A stretch of DNA of 64,000 bases from Bacillus subtilis subsp. subtilis (GTDB taxonomy: Bacteria > Pseudomonadota > Gammaproteobacteria > Xanthomonadales > Xanthomonadaceae): the NCBI GenBank assembly GCA_021733645.1, contig JAHREJ010000001.1, positions 1 through 64,000 of the forward strand. The letters run 5' to 3'. Of the stretch, positions 38,915 through 49,593 are shown piece after piece. The position numbers and the translations under genes are program-made. The number at the start of each line of letters is the position of its first letter. Within the stretch, counting starts at the first letter, position 1. Below the pieces are notes generated by a model. The model worked only from the letters and a program-made list of their open reading frames with translations, did no database searches and was not told the DNA's origin.

Positions 38915-39421
38915 GTGTACAAGCTCAACAAGAAAGTCGCTGCCAGCGTGCTGGTGATGGGTGTGGTTGGCGTGGCCATCGCGTGCAACATCCTGCCGAT
39001 GCCGCCGATGCCGCCCATTACCGTCAACGCCAACGAAATCGCCGCCGCGCAGCGCGAAGGTTTCAGCAATCCCGCGCACGGCGCGTTCGTCAAGAAGCTC
39101 GACGAACAGGGCCAGAAGATGATGGGCGATGCGTGGCGGCAGAACGGCTTCAATGGCCACGTGGCCTACACCGTGAAGATGTTGATGATCACCGGTGGCC
39201 AGCTGATCTACATCGAGAAGCCCTGCGGCAAGACCGCAGAAGAGAACGCACGCGATGGCGACATCGTGGCCACCACGCCACCCAGTGGCGGCGGTTTCAG
39301 CGGGGGTGGCAGCGGAGGTGAGGGCGGCGACCACAGCGGCGGCTGGGTGCCGGTGGGTGGTGGCGGCTGCTGGGGAAGCTGCAACCCCAGCGTGACCGTG
39401 GGGACCTGGGAAGAAGAATAA
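38915..39421 (+). CDS. Hypothetical small exported protein with Gly-rich, Cys-containing tail
   Basis: No family recognised. The frame can start at ATG 38909 or GTG 38915. AAGGA ends at 38908, directly against the ATG but six bases from the GTG, so I prefer the GTG (168 residues). A hydrophobic segment (VAASVLVMGVVGVAIAC) ends in a cysteine in an imperfect lipobox context. A helical middle part (QREGFSNPAHGAFVKKLDEQ) follows. The last 50 residues are glycine-rich (SGGGFSGGGSGGEGG) and hold a CWGSC motif before an acidic end. It follows the lipoprotein gene closely and is closed by an intrinsic terminator. Confidence 0.68.
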   Translation: MYKLNKKVAASVLVMGVVGVAIACNILPMPPMPPITVNANEIAAAQREGFSNPAHGAFVKKLDEQGQKMMGDAWRQNGFNGHVAYTVKMLMITGGQLIYIEKPCGKTAEENARDGDIVATTPPSGGGFSGGGSGGEGGDHSGGWVPVGGGGCWGSCNPSVTVGTWEEE

Positions 39422-39449
39422 GCCCGGCCCGAACTACCACGTTGCCACG

Positions 39450-39477
39450 AAGGCCCTGCAAAAGCAGGGCCTTTTTG
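39450..39477 (+). terminator. Intrinsic terminator after the lipoprotein pair
   Basis: The stem AAGGCCCTGC, loop AAAA and GCAGGGCCTT is followed by a T-run, 28 bases after the stop codon. Confidence 0.92.
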
Positions 39478-39568
39478 ATGCTTCCCCCCGTGGCAGGCAC
39501 GAGGCGCGCTTTGAATCATTCCAGGCGCGGCGATCAGTGGACCGCACTGACGGCCCACAGAAACCTCA

Positions 39569-39736
39569 GGTCTCTCTGCCGGGGCCTATCGCACGCCGAG
39601 CCCCGTAGCGGCCGGCAGGCCCCTGGGCAAAGTAAAGGAGGAGGCCGTCGCCGCAGGCGGCGGCCGGGGGACATTTGCCGAGGGGCCTGCCGGCCGCTAC
39701 GGGGCTCGGCGTGCGATAGGCCCCGGCAGAGAGACC
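39569..39736 (+). repeat. LSE1 hairpin element, copy 7 (56-bp perfect arms)
   Basis: Arms 39569-39624 and 39681-39736 are exact reverse complements over 56 bp. The 56-base loop carries GGGCAAAGTAAAGGAGGAGG and GGGGGACATTTGCC. Its inner hairpin (GGCCGTCGCC, loop GCA, GGCGGCGGCC) is longer than the GGCCGC/GCGGCC of other copies yet still paired. It fills the gap between convergent genes; the rest (39478-39568, 39737-39903) shows no gene. Confidence 0.9.
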
Positions 39737-39903
39737 ACCAGATCCGCCATGCGCCTGGATCACCCGGCCACACGCGCACGGCCGGGCGCCCTCTGCTGCG
39801 GCCCCTGGAAGGCGATGCTTCCCTCCATCAGAAGAAGCACCCTTTCTTGGGCCGGCGTCAGCGTCGCCAGAACCACGGCGACGCTGCCGTGCCGCAGGTG
39901 CGG

Positions 39904-42027
39904 TTACGCCGCGCGGCGCACCGACGGTGCCCGGGCACCCTGCTCCAGCTTGAACACCGCCACCGATTCACTCAGTGCCTGCGCCTGCTCTTCCAGCGCG
40001 CGGCTGGCGGCGGTGGCTTCTTCCACCAACGCCGCGTTCTGCTGCGTCACCTGGTCCATCTGCACCACCACCTGGTTGACCTGCTCGATGCCGGCGGCCT
40101 GTTCCTTGGTGGCCGCAGCGATGTCGCTCATCAACTGGTTGGTACGCGAGCTGGCCTGGGTCAGGCGGGCGATCGCCGCTTCGGATTCCACGGTGACACT
40201 CAGGCCGGTCTTGACCTTGTCGCTGGCCTCGCCGATCAGGTCCTTGATCTCCTTGGCGGCGGTACCGGCGCGCTGTGCCAACGTGCGCACCTCGCTGGCG
40301 ACCACCGCAAAACCACGCCCGTTTTCACCGGCACGCGCCGCTTCCACGGCCGCGTTGAGCGCCAGAATGTTGGTCTGGAAGGCAATGCCGTCGATCACCG
40401 AAGAGATCTCGGAAATACGCGCGGAAGACGCGTCGATCTCGCTCATCACCTTGGCCATCTGCGCGATGGCCTGCTCGGTGGCGCGTACCGCGATACCCGA
40501 CGCATGCGCTTCCTGGTCGGCCTGGCTGGCCAGCTCGGCGTTCTGGCGCACGGTGGAGGTCAGCTCTTCCATCGAGGCGGCCGCTTCTTCCAGGTTGGCC
40601 GCCTGCTGCTCGGTGCGACGCGACAGGTCGTTGTGGCCGGCGGCCAGCTCCTGCGCGGCATCGTTGATGCTGCCGGCCGCGCCCTGGATCTGCTGCACGA
40701 TGCCGGTCAACTGCGCGGCGGTGACGTTGGCATCGTCGCGCATCTGCGCGAACACGCCTTCGTAGTGGCCGGTCATGCGCGAGGTGAGGTCGCCGGTGGA
40801 AATGGCGCGCAGCACCTGCGACAGATCGGCAATGCTGGACTGCGAGCTGGCCATCATGCCGTTGAGGTTGGCCACCATCGCGCGGAACTGGAACTGGAAC
40901 GCGGCCTCGTCGCCGCGCACCGAGAAATCACCGGCGCGCGCGGCACTGGCCAGCGTGTCGATCTGGTGGTTGATCGCCATCAGGCTGGCCTTGACCGTGG
41001 CCATCGTGCGGGTCAGCAGCGCCTTCTCGCCGGGGTAGCTGTCCAGGTCGCGGCTGAGGTCGCCGATGGCGTAGTCGGCCATCACATCCACCATGTGCGA
41101 CTGCACGGCCACGTGCGAGCCGACCAGTTCATTGGTGGCGCGCAGCATGTGCCCGTAGTCGCCCGGCAGTGCGGCCGCATCCATGCGGTAGCTGATCGCA
41201 CCGGCTTCGTGCTGCTGCGCCATCTGCAGCTGCGCGGTGATGGCCGCCTGCACGTTCTGGCGCACACTGCCCATGGCATTGCCCAGCAGCGTGAGCTCGT
41301 CGCGACCGCCCAGGCGGAAATCCTGGTCGAGCTCGCCACGGGCCATGCGGTCGGCCAGGCCCACCGCGCGTGCCAGCGGACCGGTCAGGCTGCGCCCGAT
41401 CAGCACCGAGGCGGCGATGCCGACCAGCAGGGCGACGCCGCCCAGGACCAGCAGCTGCAGCAGGGTGCGCTCGCCCAGGCGGATCGCCTCGGCGGCGGCC
41501 TCGCGGCTTTCCTTTTCTTCGTAGGCCACGCCATCGGCGAGCGCCTTGTTCCAGCCATTGGCAGCCACCTGCACCGGGCCCAGGGTCAGGGTCACCGCGC
41601 CGGGGAAATCGCCCTGCTCCATCAGCTCGCTGGTCTGCTTGTTGAGCGGACGCGCGGTGGCGCGCCTGGCGGCGATCGCCTCGCCGATCTGCTTGCCTTC
41701 GGCATTGCTGGGCAGCGCCTGGTAGGCGGTCCAGCTGGCCTCGTAGCGCTTGACCAGGTCGGCGATGCGCGCCTCGTCGGCCTCGCGCGCCTGGCCCTGG
41801 CGGATCAGCATTTCACGACGCACCACCATCATCTGGTTGTTGGCATCGAGCATTTCCGAGAGCAGGCGCACCTTGGCCACGCCCACCTCGACCACCTGCT
41901 GCATCGCGCGCTTCTGCACCGCGCTGCCGGTGGCACCGGTGGCGACAACCGCTGCGACCAGCAGCAACAACAGGCCAAAGCCCATACCAAGACGCCAGAC
42001 CACTCTGACGTTGCGCAAAAAATCCAT
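39904..42027 (-). CDS. Methyl-accepting chemotaxis protein
   Basis: Chemoreceptor of 707 residues. Membrane segments lie at about 12-34 and 188-212, enclosing a periplasmic four-helix-bundle-type sensor of about 150 residues. A HAMP domain and a second HAMP-like segment follow. The cytoplasmic coiled-coil signalling domain has the CheA/CheW hairpin tip [20 protein letters not shown] followed by [20 protein letters not shown]. There is no CheR-docking pentapeptide at the end (PSVRRAA). I use the ATG at 42027 ([11 protein letters not shown]); a TTG four codons upstream is less likely. No che genes are adjacent. The ligand is unknown. Confidence 0.93.
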   Translation of the reverse strand: MDFLRNVRVVWRLGMGFGLLLLLVAAVVATGATGSAVQKRAMQQVVEVGVAKVRLLSEMLDANNQMMVVRREMLIRQGQAREADEARIADLVKRYEASWTAYQALPSNAEGKQIGEAIAARRATARPLNKQTSELMEQGDFPGAVTLTLGPVQVAANGWNKALADGVAYEEKESREAAAEAIRLGERTLLQLLVLGGVALLVGIAASVLIGRSLTGPLARAVGLADRMARGELDQDFRLGGRDELTLLGNAMGSVRQNVQAAITAQLQMAQQHEAGAISYRMDAAALPGDYGHMLRATNELVGSHVAVQSHMVDVMADYAIGDLSRDLDSYPGEKALLTRTMATVKASLMAINHQIDTLASAARAGDFSVRGDEAAFQFQFRAMVANLNGMMASSQSSIADLSQVLRAISTGDLTSRMTGHYEGVFAQMRDDANVTAAQLTGIVQQIQGAAGSINDAAQELAAGHNDLSRRTEQQAANLEEAAASMEELTSTVRQNAELASQADQEAHASGIAVRATEQAIAQMAKVMSEIDASSARISEISSVIDGIAFQTNILALNAAVEAARAGENGRGFAVVASEVRTLAQRAGTAAKEIKDLIGEASDKVKTGLSVTVESEAAIARLTQASSRTNQLMSDIAAATKEQAAGIEQVNQVVVQMDQVTQQNAALVEEATAASRALEEQAQALSESVAVFKLEQGARAPSVRRAA

Positions 42028-42166
42028 GAGTACATCCAAGAACGTGGGGGGTGCCGGGTTATCGGCGCACGCCGCAGGGTTCTTGACTACATTTTTTTAA
42101 CAAACCAGGGCGCGGTTCACGTTGGGGAGAGGGCCGCGTCGGAACCTCATACGCCCCTCCAGACCA

Positions 42167-42194
42167 AAGAAGCCCCGCTTTCGCGGGGCTTCTT
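42167..42194 (-). terminator. Intrinsic terminator of purA
   Basis: The symmetrical stem AAGAAGCCCCGC/GCGGGGCTTCTT, with a four-base loop, is followed on the minus strand by a short T-containing stretch. It separates purA from the chemoreceptor gene. Confidence 0.75.
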
Positions 42195-42273
42195 CATGCC
42201 GCGGCTTGCGCGGGCCGATGTGCCGGGCACCGGGCGAATTGCCGAGCCTGGCTCGGCACTTCCCCTACCTCGC

Positions 42274-43894
<1,621 letters not shown>

Positions 43895-44083
43895 CTACGC
43901 GTGGCGGAGCCACCACAGGGTGGTCAACCCGGCCAGCAGGATCACCCCGCCCCAGGTCCGCAGCGCGGCGCTGCGCAGCATCAGCAGCTGTTCGGCCATG
44001 CGCTTCCAGGCCAACGGCGCGGCAAACAGGAACAGGCCTTCAAGAATGGCGACCAGGCACAGTGCCGAGAAAAACTCTTTCAT
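43895..44083 (-). CDS. DUF2065 small membrane protein (YjeT-like)
   Basis: Protein of 62 residues with two hydrophobic segments joined by a short basic loop (MKEFFSALCLVAILEGLFLF, then KRMAEQLLML, then WGGVILLAGLTTLWWL), as in the YjeT/DUF2065 family. Its function is unknown. Its place between hflC and purA is conserved across proteobacteria, suggesting a link to the HflKC complex. The ATG at 44083 is used. The C-terminal stop TAG is supplied by a SMAG repeat, so the original end may have been replaced. Confidence 0.85.
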   Translation of the reverse strand: MKEFFSALCLVAILEGLFLFAAPLAWKRMAEQLLMLRSAALRTWGGVILLAGLTTLWWLRHA

Positions 44084-44151
44084 GGGGTTTCCAAAATGAA
44101 ACGGGGACCCGGTCTGCACCGGGTCCCCGTGGGTTGCTGCCGCCTGCAGCC

Positions 44152-45015
44152 TCAGCGATCGCTCTTGAGGTACTGCAGGAACGGGTCGTTCTTGTCGAGC
44201 ACGATCACGCCGTTGCCGTCGGTCATGGCGCCACGATAGGCCTCCAGACTGCGGTAGAAGGCATAGAACGACGGGTCGGCCGAGCCGGCCTTGCCGTAGA
44301 TGCGGGCCGCTTCGGCATCGCCGGCACCGCGCAGCTGCTGGGCGTCGCGCTCGGCTTCGGCCACGATCACCGTGCTGTCGCGGTCGGCCTGGGCACGGAT
44401 GGTGAGCGACTGCTCCTCACCCTCTGCACGCAGCTTGGCTGCTTCCTGCTTGCGCTGGGCGCGCATGCGCTCGTACACATCGTTGATCACCTGGCTGTCG
44501 GTAGGCAGGTCGATCTGCTTGATGCGCAGGTCGATGATCTGCATGCCCAGGCCCTTGACCGACTCGTTGATGCCGGTCAGCTGGTTGGCGATCAGTTCAC
44601 TGCGGTCACCGGACACCAGCTGCTGCAACGAGCGCGAGTTGATCTGGTTGCGCAGCGAGTCGGTGATGATCGGGGCCAGGCGGGCGTTGGCCACGCTGGA
44701 ATCGCCGCCGGTGGCGCGGTAATACGCGCGCACGTCGGAGATGTACCCGATGGCGAAGAAGTCGACGCTGACGTCCTTCTGCTCGGCGGTGAAGTAACGT
44801 GCCGGGGCAGTGTCCAGGACCTGGAAGCGGCGGTCGAACACCCGCACCGTTTCCACCAGCGGTACCTTGAAGTGCAGGCCCGGCTTGATGTCCGCACGCA
44901 CCACCTTGCCCAGGTTGAGCACCATCGCGGTCTGGTCTTCGCGGACCACGTACACCGAACCGAGCAGGCCCAGCAGGGCGGCCACGGCCAGCCCGATCCA
45001 AAGGGAATTCTTCAT
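44152..45015 (-). CDS. hflC: HflC, subunit of the FtsH-modulating HflKC complex
   Basis: SPFH-family membrane protein of 287 residues with an N-terminal membrane anchor (MKNSLWIGLAVAALLGLLGS) and a periplasmic SPFH domain (about 20-190). A coiled coil (RMRAQRKQEAAKLRAEGEEQ) then leads to the C-terminal crown region (AARIYGKAGSADPSFYAF). It forms a large cage with HflK that surrounds FtsH protease in the inner membrane and limits its access to membrane substrates. The start overlaps the hflK stop by four bases, giving tight coupling and a likely equimolar product. Confidence 0.96.
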   Translation of the reverse strand: MKNSLWIGLAVAALLGLLGSVYVVREDQTAMVLNLGKVVRADIKPGLHFKVPLVETVRVFDRRFQVLDTAPARYFTAEQKDVSVDFFAIGYISDVRAYYRATGGDSSVANARLAPIITDSLRNQINSRSLQQLVSGDRSELIANQLTGINESVKGLGMQIIDLRIKQIDLPTDSQVINDVYERMRAQRKQEAAKLRAEGEEQSLTIRAQADRDSTVIVAEAERDAQQLRGAGDAEAARIYGKAGSADPSFYAFYRSLEAYRGAMTDGNGVIVLDKNDPFLQYLKSDR

Positions 45016-46139
45016 CGGCTGGCTCCTTCACGACCGGTGGGACGCGTGGTCGGGCGTTCGGTATTGCGCACGCCATCCACCGGCGTGCTGGCCGGCAGCG
45101 ACGGCAGCATCACTTCCGGGGTAACCGCCGGGGCGGCCGGGGCAGTGCCACCGGCGCGGTTGTCGGCGGGCATCGGCACGTAGATCAGCTGGCGGCCATC
45201 GCCACCGATGATCTTGCGGTTCTGCGACAGCACCTGCTCCACCGTTTCCAGCCACAGGCGCTTGCGCGTGACTTCCGGGGCGTCCTTGTACTGCACCTGC
45301 AGCAGGCTGAAGCGTTCGGCATCACCCTGGGCCTTGGAGACCACGGCCTGCTTGTAGCCTTCTGCGGTGGTACGGGCACGCGAGGCCTGGCCGCGCGCTT
45401 CGGGGACCACCTTGGCCGCGTAGGCCTGGGCTTCGTTGATCAGGCGTTCCTTGACCTGCTGGGCGCCGTTGACCTCGTCGAAGGCCGGCTTCACTTCTTC
45501 CGGCGGACGCGCATCGGGCAGGGTCAGGCCGGTCACGGCCAGGCCGGTGCGGTAAGCCTTCAGCGACGCCTGCAGGCGTTCTTCGGCCACCACGGCCAGC
45601 GGCCCGCGGTTGTTCAGTACGGTGTTGAGGTCGGCACGGCCCACCTGCTCACGCACGGCACTCTGGGCAGACTGCTCCAGCACCTGGTCGGCCGAGACCG
45701 AGCCGAACAGGTACAGGCGCGGGTCGTCGATGCGGTACTGCACGTTGACCGAGACGTTGACGATGTTCTCGTCACGGGTCAGCACCGGCACCTGGCTGCT
45801 GAACGTCTTGATCTCGGTGGCGTTGACCTTGGTGACCGATTCGATCGGCCAGGGCAGCTTGAAGTTGGGGCCGGGCTGCAGGATCCGCGAGAACTGGCCG
45901 AAGCGCAGCACCACGCCACGCTGCTGTTCGCCGATCAGCTGGAAGCTGGAGAACAGCAGCAGCAGGACCACCGCAATGCCCACCCAACGCAGGATGCTGC
46001 CGTCGAACAGGTCCTTGAGCGGGCCGGGAAAACCGCCCCAACCGCTGCCATTGCCGCCACCGCGAGGTCCAAACGGTCCTCGTCGATTCTCGTCGGGACC
46101 TTGTCCGCCCTTGTTGCCGCCGGGTGTGTTCCAGGCCAT
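45012..46139 (-). CDS. hflK: HflK, subunit of the FtsH-modulating HflKC complex
   Basis: Partner of HflC, 375 residues. The N-terminal cytoplasmic region is Gly/Asn/Pro-rich (MAWNTPGGNKGGQGPDENRR), followed by one membrane segment (about 50-68, VGIAVVLLLLFSSFQLIG). The SPFH domain runs to about 250. A coiled coil contains LINEAQAYAAKVVPEARGQA. The C-terminal tail is Pro/Ala-rich. The ATG at 46139 is chosen because MAWN is the conserved family start; an upstream in-frame codon adds a non-homologous stretch. It is the first gene of hflK-hflC-DUF2065, with 213 bp to the divergent reductase gene. Confidence 0.96.
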   Translation of the reverse strand: MAWNTPGGNKGGQGPDENRRGPFGPRGGGNGSGWGGFPGPLKDLFDGSILRWVGIAVVLLLLFSSFQLIGEQQRGVVLRFGQFSRILQPGPNFKLPWPIESVTKVNATEIKTFSSQVPVLTRDENIVNVSVNVQYRIDDPRLYLFGSVSADQVLEQSAQSAVREQVGRADLNTVLNNRGPLAVVAEERLQASLKAYRTGLAVTGLTLPDARPPEEVKPAFDEVNGAQQVKERLINEAQAYAAKVVPEARGQASRARTTAEGYKQAVVSKAQGDAERFSLLQVQYKDAPEVTRKRLWLETVEQVLSQNRKIIGGDGRQLIYVPMPADNRAGGTAPAAPAVTPEVMLPSLPASTPVDGVRNTERPTTRPTGREGASR

Positions 46140-46352
46140 GCACGCTCCATCAGTGAAAGGTTGCCTGCGGGCCATTCCGCACCGTCAACCGTAAATCCTG
46201 CTCGATTCTACTAGATGGGGCGGATTGTCAGGATTGGAAGGGGCAATGCCGCGAAGGGCGCGATTCATGCGCCTGCACGCCGCCCCCTGGGAGGCCCCCG
46301 GCCCGTGCCGGCAGCGGGTAAGGTGTCTTTTTCCTCCCCCACAGGCCTGCCC

Positions 46353-47348
46353 ATGCCCCTTCCCGACCGCTTCAACGCCTTCCGCATCCACCAGGACGAC
46401 AACGGCCACCATAGCGGCATCGAGGCGATCGGGCTGGACCAGCTCCATCCCGGGGAGGTGGTGATCCGCGCGCACTGGTCCTCGGTGAACTACAAGGATG
46501 CGCTGGCCGGCACCGGCAAGGGCCGCATCCTGCGTCACTTCCCGCTGGTGGGGGGCATCGACGTGGCCGGCACCGTGGTGGCCTCCACCGATCCGGCGTA
46601 CCGCCAGGGCGATGCGGTGCTGGCCACCGGCTGCGGGTTGAGCGAAACCCGCGATGGCGGCTACAGCCAGTACGTGCGGCTGGCATCGGCGGCGGTGATC
46701 GCCCAGCCTGCCGGGTTGAGCCCGCGCGAGGCGATGGTGCTGGGGACCGCAGGCTTCACGGCCGCATTGGCGCTGCTGCGCATGACCGACAACCGGCTCA
46801 CCCCCGATCACGGCCCGCTGGCGGTGACCGGTGCCACCGGCGGGGTGGGATCGCTGGCCGTGGACATCTTCAGCCGCGCCGGCTTCGAGGTGCACGCCAT
46901 CAGCGGCAAGCCCGACCAGGCCGATTTCCTGCGCGGGCTGGGCGCCCGCCAGGTGCTGCCACGCGACGCGCTGGCCACCACCCGGCCGATGGAATCGGCA
47001 CGCTTCGGCGGCGGCCTGGACAATGCCGGCGGGCCGATGCTGGCCAGCCTGCTGGCACAGACGGTGCCTTACGGCAGCGTGGTCAGCGCCGGGTTGGCCG
47101 CCAGCCCGGCGCTGGACATGACGGTGATGCCCTTCATCATCCGCGGCGTGTCACTGCTGGGGGTGTCGTCGGCCGCCGCACCGCGTGGGCTGCGCGAACA
47201 GGTGTGGGAAAAGCTTGCCGGCCCCTGGAAGCCGCATCACCTGGACGCGATCTGCACGCGCGAAGTGGGCCTGGATGGCCTGCCCGAGGTGTTCGAAGCG
47301 ATGCTTGCCGGTGGCTCGCTGGGCCGCACGGTGGTGCGGATCGACTGA
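46353..47348 (+). CDS. AcuI/YhdH-family acryloyl-CoA reductase (zinc-free MDR)
   Basis: NADPH-dependent medium-chain reductase of 331 residues that reduces acryloyl-CoA to propionyl-CoA in characterised members. The N-terminal catalytic domain has WSSVNYKDALAGTGKG and FPLVGGIDVAGTV; the Rossmann domain has VTGATGGVGSLAVDIF. The structural and catalytic zinc cysteines of true alcohol dehydrogenases are absent, as expected for the YhdH group. Acryloyl-CoA is toxic and its reduction product enters propionate metabolism, which gives a loose link with the methylcitrate genes at 58014-64000. The ATG at 46353 gives MPLPDRFNAF. Confidence 0.9.
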   Translation: MPLPDRFNAFRIHQDDNGHHSGIEAIGLDQLHPGEVVIRAHWSSVNYKDALAGTGKGRILRHFPLVGGIDVAGTVVASTDPAYRQGDAVLATGCGLSETRDGGYSQYVRLASAAVIAQPAGLSPREAMVLGTAGFTAALALLRMTDNRLTPDHGPLAVTGATGGVGSLAVDIFSRAGFEVHAISGKPDQADFLRGLGARQVLPRDALATTRPMESARFGGGLDNAGGPMLASLLAQTVPYGSVVSAGLAASPALDMTVMPFIIRGVSLLGVSSAAAPRGLREQVWEKLAGPWKPHHLDAICTREVGLDGLPEVFEAMLAGGSLGRTVVRID

Positions 47349-47437
47349 GCGTTGCAGGCAGGCGACGGACGGCAGGCCGGGCGCTTCCCGGCCGTGCGGG
47401 CGCGGCACTACACTGCGGGCATAACCTGGGGAACAAC

Positions 47438-47821
47438 ATGGCACGCATTCTGATCGTCGACGATTCACCGTCGCAGCTGCTGGGGATTCAGCGCATCGTC
47501 GAAAAGCTCGGACACGAGATCCTGACCGCCACCGATGGCGCCGCCGGGGTGGAAGCCGCCAAGGCACAGCTGCCCGACCTGGTGCTCATGGATGTGGTGA
47601 TGCCCAACCTCAACGGCTTCCAGGCCACCCGCACGCTGGCCCGCGATGCGACCACCAAGCACATTCCGGTGATCCTGGTGACCACCAAGGACCAGGACAC
47701 CGACCGCATGTGGGGCATGCGTCAGGGCGCCAAGGCCTACATCACCAAGCCGTTCTCCGAAGATGAATTGTCCGAGGTGCTGGAGCGGGTCTTCAGCAAC
47801 CAGGAACCACCGGCGGCCTGA
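47438..47821 (+). CDS. Single-domain response regulator (PilH/CheY-like)
   Basis: Receiver domain only, 127 residues. The acidic pocket is Asp8/Asp9 (ILIVDDSPS), the phosphoacceptor is Asp52 (LVLMDVVMPNLNGF), the switch Thr is in ILVTTKDQDTDRMWGMRQGA, and the conserved Lys is in YITKPFSEDEL. The sequence is closest in feel to PilH/PilG of type IV pilus control. It is not beside other pil-chp genes, so it may be an orphan CheY-like protein whose kinase is encoded elsewhere. GGGGAA precedes the ATG. Confidence 0.88.
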   Translation: MARILIVDDSPSQLLGIQRIVEKLGHEILTATDGAAGVEAAKAQLPDLVLMDVVMPNLNGFQATRTLARDATTKHIPVILVTTKDQDTDRMWGMRQGAKAYITKPFSEDELSEVLERVFSNQEPPAA

Positions 47822-47833
47822 CCGCCCCGTCCT

Positions 47834-47928
47834 GCCGGGCGCTGCCTGGCTGGACTCAAAGGCACCCGCGCAGCGCCAGGCGCTGCCTGGCGGCAAGTGA
47901 AAACAGCCGGGCAGCGCCCGGCGCTACG
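47834..47928. repeat. Cluster of SMAG-type palindromes
   Basis: Three related palindromes, GCCGGGCGCTGCCTGGC (47834), GCGCCAGGCGCTGCCTGGC (about 47873) and GCCGGGCAGCGCCCGGCGCTAC (47907-47928), lie between convergent genes. The last carries the GTAG header on the minus strand and ends seven bases from the cbpA stop. Confidence 0.78.
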
Positions 47929-47934
47929 CTACCG

Positions 47935-48834
47935 TCATGCTTTCTCGCCGAACGCCTTGGCCAGCGCCTTGTAGGCCTTCTTCTGCGCTTCCTCGGTGGG
48001 CGCCGGCGCCACGATCTCCAGCTCCACGATCTGGTCACCGTCGGGATTGCCCGGCAGGCCGCGACCGCGCAGGCGCAGCTTGCGCCCGGCATCGGATTCG
48101 GCCGGCACCTTCAATTCCACCGAGCCGCCCAGGGTAGGCACGCTGATGCTGGTTCCCAGCGCGGCCTGCCACGGGGTCACCTGCAGGGTGTACAGGATGT
48201 TGCGGCCGTCCACCTCGAACTGGGGGTGCTCGGCATATTCCACTTCCAGCAGCAGGTTGCCGCCACCGGTGCCCTGCCCGGCCAGGCGGATCACCTGACC
48301 CGGACGAATGCCCTTGGGCACGCGCACATCCAGCTGCTTGCCGTTGACGTTGATCCGCAGGCTGTCGCCCTGGTGGGCCGCTTCCAGGGGTACCGACAGC
48401 TTGGCGCGGGTATCGCGGGTGGGCTGCGGCCCTTGGCTGGCGCCACCGAAACCGCTGGCCCGACCGCCGCCACCGCCGCCGCGCTGGCGCGCGAACAGGC
48501 TTTCGAAGAAATCGCTGAACCCGCCCCCGCCCGCGCCGCCGCCGAACACTTCTTCGTAGTCGAAGCCCTGCCCGCCGCCGTAATTGGGCGGCGCATGGAA
48601 TTCCTCGCCCGGGCGATAGCCCTGGGCCTTGAGCTGGTCGTATGCCGCGCGCTTCTGCGGGTCACGCAGCGCTTCATAGGCCTCGTTGACGGCCTTGAAC
48701 TTGTCTTCGGCGCCGGCCTCCTTGCTGACGTCGGGATGGTACTTGCGCGCCAACCGGCGGTAGGCGGTCTTGATTTCTGCATCGCCCGCGCTCGGTTCCA
48801 CCCCGAGCGTGGCGTAATAATCCTTGAATTCCAT
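47935..48834 (-). CDS. cbpA: Curved-DNA-binding protein CbpA, DnaJ-type co-chaperone
   Basis: Class B J-protein of 299 residues. The J-domain has HPD at residues 33-35 (RKYHPDVSKE). A Gly/Phe-rich linker follows (YEEVFGGGAGGGGFSDFF, then a run of glycines). The C-terminal substrate-binding domains start near 130 (AKLSVPLEAAHQGDSLRINV). No zinc-finger cysteines are present, distinguishing it from DnaJ. In E. coli CbpA works with DnaK in stationary phase and binds curved DNA under the control of CbpM; no cbpM gene is seen beside it. The start ATG at 48834 gives MEFKDYYATLGV. It is divergent from the peroxiredoxin gene. Confidence 0.94.
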   Translation of the reverse strand: MEFKDYYATLGVEPSAGDAEIKTAYRRLARKYHPDVSKEAGAEDKFKAVNEAYEALRDPQKRAAYDQLKAQGYRPGEEFHAPPNYGGGQGFDYEEVFGGGAGGGGFSDFFESLFARQRGGGGGGRASGFGGASQGPQPTRDTRAKLSVPLEAAHQGDSLRINVNGKQLDVRVPKGIRPGQVIRLAGQGTGGGNLLLEVEYAEHPQFEVDGRNILYTLQVTPWQAALGTSISVPTLGGSVELKVPAESDAGRKLRLRGRGLPGNPDGDQIVELEIVAPAPTEEAQKKAYKALAKAFGEKA

Positions 48835-49081
48835 CGATACACCTCGAATAAGTTCGGTCGCCCGCGCCGGCGGGCACCGTCCCGACAATTCTAGCCGCTG
48901 GCGTCGCCCCTGCCGTGACGCCGTGGCTTGATCGTGCGCAATGCCGCGGCCATCGGCGGGGGCTACGCTGGCCCCGGCAGCGTCGCACTGGCGTTGAAAT
49001 GGGGCTGCACACGGTTTTTTCAACGTTTTGACGCCACCCTCCCATCCTGCTTACTACGCTGTTCGCGTCCAAGGAGCTCGC

Positions 49082-49564
49082 ATGACCATCCACGTTGGCG
49101 ACCGTATTCCCGAAGTCACCCTCAAGCGCATCCGCGAGGGCATGGAAACCATCGACACCCATGCCCTGTTCGACGGCCGCCGCGCGGTGCTGTTTGCCGT
49201 GCCCGGCGCGTTCACCCCCACCTGCTCGGCCCGCCACCTGCCCGGCTATGTGGAGCACTTCGCCGATTTCCGCCACCGCGGCGTCGAGGTGTTCTGCATG
49301 GCCGTCAACGATCCCTTCGTGATGAAGGCCTGGGGCGAAAGCCAGAACGTGCCCGATGGGCTGCAGATGCTGTCCGATGGCAATGGGGAATTCACCCGCG
49401 CGCTTGGCCTGGAAATGGATGCCAGCAGTTCCGGCATGGGCCTGCGCTCGCGCCGCTTCGCGCTGTATGTCGAGGACGGCGTGGTGCGCCAGACCTTCAT
49501 CGAGGCACCCGGCCAGTTCGAGGTGTCCTCGGCCAATTACGTGCTGGAGCACCTGCCCAGCTGA
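49082..49564 (+). CDS. Peroxiredoxin, Prx5 type
   Basis: Thiol peroxidase of 160 residues. The peroxidatic cysteine is Cys48 in PGAFTPTCSARHLPGY, the Prx5 active-site signature. A second Cys72 (EVFCMAVNDPFVM) is at the non-catalytic position seen in PRDX5, and no C-terminal resolving cysteine is present, so it probably depends on glutathione or glutaredoxin. An ATG upstream in frame was rejected because family members begin MTIxVGDxIPxVTL. It is followed after 29 bp by a ferritin-like gene, a sensible pair for removing peroxide and iron together. Confidence 0.92.
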   Translation: MTIHVGDRIPEVTLKRIREGMETIDTHALFDGRRAVLFAVPGAFTPTCSARHLPGYVEHFADFRHRGVEVFCMAVNDPFVMKAWGESQNVPDGLQMLSDGNGEFTRALGLEMDASSSGMGLRSRRFALYVEDGVVRQTFIEAPGQFEVSSANYVLEHLPS

Positions 49565-49593
49565 ACCCACGCAACAAAGGAAACCGGCCAGCC

